The notes under the pieces: generated by a model
Seen by the model: only the letters and a program-made list of their open reading frames with translations
Databases searched by the model: none
What the model was told of the DNA's origin: nothing
Shown: piece by piece, positions 30,201 to 31,435 of the stretch
Numbering within the stretch: the stretch's first letter is position 1
How the letters are laid out: each line of letters opens with the position of its first letter
Program-made: the position numbers and the translations under genes
Source: a virus
Direction: 5' to 3' (one strand)
DNA: 31,435 bases
Virus record (IMG/VR): IMGVR_UViG_3300010883_000245
Coordinates: 1-31,435 of that record

Positions 30201-30284
30201 ATCGAACTCGAAGACCAAGTAAACTTCAATGATCTCCCGGCATCGGAGCAACGCAAGCTAAAGTCAGAAGGATTAGCCCCTTAA
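27255..30284 (+). CDS. Large internal virion protein, gp16-like
   Basis: 1009 residues from ATG at 27255 (AGGTGAG upstream; the GTG at 27246 is in frame but less likely), 8-base overlap with the previous gene. N-terminal 70 residues acidic and disordered; then helical. Segments such as IFLNAWLSGLSTQTVNIAGN, MSVDEFFKAWNGNAQLYAI, FSHPLAKVAVPFFKTPTNIL and IGSTIMGSFAMYAGG (near 630) are typical of very large polyvalent or ejection proteins of podoviruses. No lysozyme motif (as in T7 gp16) was seen. It probably completes the trans-envelope channel. Confidence 0.6.
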   Translation: MAEELPIIPELNTTPEPLSDPALDGPVQLSVDQDEGIDDQPQLFDEETVSTENVEPVPMTDVQRPEEPIEVAGLVDDFILPVAKRIKAEADKGRVVGGSKGIDEPVEKVGDFFVIREATDEEVTSFNNIIGTTEGNPPSVAINYDRHIGTESELATFDQISQVMKEYIDKQKRGSVTFLETIKAAERKLGGGVIDAVRGETGTTARLREGNIDGVLDLLFKRNIGQPINAEDLIAGRLALDVINRDVTRLSEIVLSGAATDAQKVKFRQAMSLEGAAMASLLGGRAEAARTTAAGRIISDVSQSRADEITRMLTEGGDNTVEWLAERYAILPTQEAKAQFSRGILGKAADVWQTIFLNAWLSGLSTQTVNIAGNAGMAVLQLLERGGAEIIGGTRRALTGSTRGVQRGEALTMLHGLVVGTPNAFRLLVKSFIEDTPQSGGLTTKLDVRTRNPITGENLASESVRNFGIGPVANVGRAIDGLGFIFSLPGRTLMSVDEFFKAWNGNAQLYAITLRRMKQNIADGMTPAKAEIRRDVELRDPPTEVVEAVRDFADVSTFTNDLEGALGNLQTTFSHPLAKVAVPFFKTPTNILSQVAQRAGPLAALSPRFWKNATSADAATRDLAMSRLAIGSTIMGSFAMYAGGETFDDQGNVIDDVIITGSGPTARGSQDAFRRQNLSPYSVCSKQDGGSYDCISFARFDPVSGLLAIAADFKEYSRYSNDPAELETLATAAALAAENYVDQLPMLQGMTQIVSLFGRKDSDGLFLPNLLDKLAEMTATTVLQPGMAIMTTGTNYSSFIASIERMQDPTAKDTTPDPNLPLVVRGFYAALLKAKARNPFFSDDVPDRLTLFAEKVNQGNGRAYELFSPIRIREAKFNKLDSEIQRLNFFVGGRLTMNSFKKVNGVKLTTTQKNILIEETNDIEINGALMKEAMQDLIVSDRYIDQLSNEEKVQELGEIITTYRGNAGSVPSGGIKALLEQDIELEDQVNFNDLPASEQRKLKSEGLAP

Positions 30285-30332
30285 TATTGGGGGGCGTTTA
30301 GTGTATAACCAAAAGATGAAGTAGGAAAAGAC

Positions 30333-31355
30333 ATGGCAGACATACCTATTAATGCAGTCCACCGGCGGGCGCAGTACACTAGCACTGGATCGGCTGGGCC
30401 TTACAGCTTCAGCTTCGCCATCTTGGCAGAGGGTGACCTCGCCATCTATGACGCTTCCTCTCTGAAGACCCTAACCACTCATTACACGGTAAGTATCACA
30501 GCCGGGACCGGCACTGGATCGATCACGTTCACCAGCGGTAACGAGCCGACCAGTGGCAACATCGTCACCATCATCTCCGATCAGGCTGTCGCCCGGACCT
30601 CGGACTTCACGACCTCTGGCGACTACCGAGCCGCGACGATTAATGATGAACTCGACCGGATCACCATCGTTCAGCAACAACTCGAATCGGTATTGCGTCG
30701 CGCACCACAACTGGATGTGTTTGCAAATCGCGACGTTTCTGATTCGGGCCTTGGGCCGCTGGCGTGGCCTTACGATGACACGGTCGCGAACAATGCCAGC
30801 AAGACGGTCGCCTTCGATAGTGCTGGCACGGCCCTGGAGATAGGGCCATCAGTCGGCGACATCGCTGCCGCAGCGACAGAGGCAGCGGCAGCGGCAGCAT
30901 CGGCAGCGGCGGCTCTGGTCTCTGAAAATGCAGCGGCAGCGGATGCGATAATTACTTCGGCTGATGCCGTACTGACTGCCGCCGATGTCGTTACGGTTGC
31001 CGCTACGGCAGCTACGATGACAGGTGCAGCAAGCACAACATCACTAGCAATCGCTACTGGAAGTAAGGCATTCACAGTTGCCTCTGGTCTTGGATTTATT
31101 GCTGGTGATTGGGTGTTGGTTACATCTGATGCAGACATTACTAATTATATGCATGGACAAATCGCCTCATACACTGGCACAACGATGACTGTTACCGTCG
31201 ATAATATCGGCGGGTCAGGCACTCTGGCTGATTGGACTATTCGACGGTCTGGGACGCAGGGAAATACCGGGGCTACAGGTTCCACAGGTTCTACAGGGGC
31301 AACTGGTCCCACTGGCCCCGTCGGGGTCGGATTATCATTAGCACTAGGAGGCTGA
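30333..31355 (+). CDS. Tail fibre protein with T7 gp17-like N-terminus and collagen-like end
   Basis: 340 residues with AGGAAAAG before the ATG. Residues 1-150 match the T7 tail-fibre N-terminal, virion-attaching domain (YTSTGSAGPYSFSFAILAEGDL, TTHYTVS, SGNIVTIISDQAVARTSDF, LDRITIVQQQLESVLRRA). About 175-235 is Ala-rich and probably a trimeric coiled coil. After a small beta module (235-305) the end is collagen-like Gly-x-Thr/Pro repeats (GNTGATGSTGSTGATGPTGP). No large receptor-binding domain follows, so receptor contact may belong to the next gene. The 48 bases before it hold only the ribosome site. Confidence 0.8.
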   Translation: MADIPINAVHRRAQYTSTGSAGPYSFSFAILAEGDLAIYDASSLKTLTTHYTVSITAGTGTGSITFTSGNEPTSGNIVTIISDQAVARTSDFTTSGDYRAATINDELDRITIVQQQLESVLRRAPQLDVFANRDVSDSGLGPLAWPYDDTVANNASKTVAFDSAGTALEIGPSVGDIAAAATEAAAAAASAAAALVSENAAAADAIITSADAVLTAADVVTVAATAATMTGAASTTSLAIATGSKAFTVASGLGFIAGDWVLVTSDADITNYMHGQIASYTGTTMTVTVDNIGGSGTLADWTIRRSGTQGNTGATGSTGSTGATGPTGPVGVGLSLALGG

Positions 31356-31356
31356 C

Positions 31357-31435
31357 ATGGCTGACACACTAACTGGCAAGGGTTACGCCATCACGACTAC
31401 AGATGCAGTCGCCCTAACCGCTGCCGCTGGCGAAA
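31357..31435 (+). CDS. Start of a further virion-associated gene (partial)
   Basis: ATG at 31357, AGGAGG eight bases upstream, one base after the fibre stop; 26 codons are visible before the window ends. The start (MADTLTGKGYAITTTDAVAL) is Thr/Ala-rich as in tail-fibre accessory or small virion proteins. Too short to assign. Confidence 0.45.
   Translation, partial: MADTLTGKGYAITTTDAVALTAAAGE

Noticed and set aside
1-31435. Phage RNA polymerase promoters, tRNA genes, insertion sequences and attachment sites
   Set aside because: Looked for by eye on both strands; no repeated promoter-like motif, cloverleaf, terminal inverted repeats with transposase, or att-like direct repeats were found. A computed search would be needed to exclude weak cases.

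Overview
The window is a contiguous piece of a tailed-phage (or prophage) genome with podovirus architecture. The evidence is a head-to-tail connecting portal of the podovirus type, T7-like tail tube and nozzle proteins, a run of internal virion (ejection) proteins, and a T7 gp17-like tail-fibre N-terminus. Codon use is moderately GC-rich. The RuvC-like, YqaJ-like, O-like, terminase and portal genes are of the sort I associate with phages of Alphaproteobacteria, probably marine; the host assignment is inference. No single-subunit RNA polymerase, DNA polymerase or tRNA gene was seen, so the phage probably relies on host polymerases here. A LexA-type DNA-binding protein and a serine recombinase hint at a temperate or formerly temperate lifestyle, but no attachment site was found.

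Layout. (1) 1-683, plus strand: end of a lysis cassette (M15 endolysin C-terminus, a tiny lipoprotein that may be a spanin, a DUF1353 protein). (2) 647-5413, minus strand: a tightly overlapping leftward operon read from about 5480. It encodes two acidic unknown proteins, a serine recombinase and a hairpin terminator. These are followed by a Red-like pair (YqaJ-type exonuclease and single-strand annealing protein), a LexA-type winged-helix protein and two very small membrane or secreted proteins. (3) 5414-5515: divergent control region. (4) 5516-9349, plus: RHH regulator, RuvC-like resolvase, zinc-binding and nuclease-like small proteins, then a lambda-O-like initiator gene with a five-copy palindromic iteron array inside it (probable replication origin) and two further replication-associated genes. 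(5) 9363-11632: N6-adenine and C5-cytosine methyltransferases, the latter overlapped for 1.1 kb by a second long reading frame, and a protein with an SSB-like acidic tip. (6) 11622-18929: packaging and head genes (TerS, TerL, GNAT-like protein, small Pro-rich proteins, portal, scaffold, structured leader, major capsid protein, decoration-like protein, strong UUCG hairpin). (7) 18953-31435: tail tube, tail nozzle, four ejection proteins, tail fibre, and the start of one more virion gene.

How it works together. The leftward cluster supplies recombination and control functions. The rightward early genes supply initiation, junction resolution and DNA methylation. Most neighbours are joined by ATGA, TGATG or 8-14 nt overlaps, which points to long, translationally coupled transcripts. 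There is no gene-free stretch over 300 bases. The longest is 202 bases (17543-17744), between the scaffold and capsid genes, and it is rich in inverted repeats.

Most interesting items: the in-gene iteron origin (7335-7564), the dual-frame methyltransferase region (10032-11128), the structured capsid leader (17551-17734) and the 227-nt gene overlap downstream of the iterons (7684-7910).
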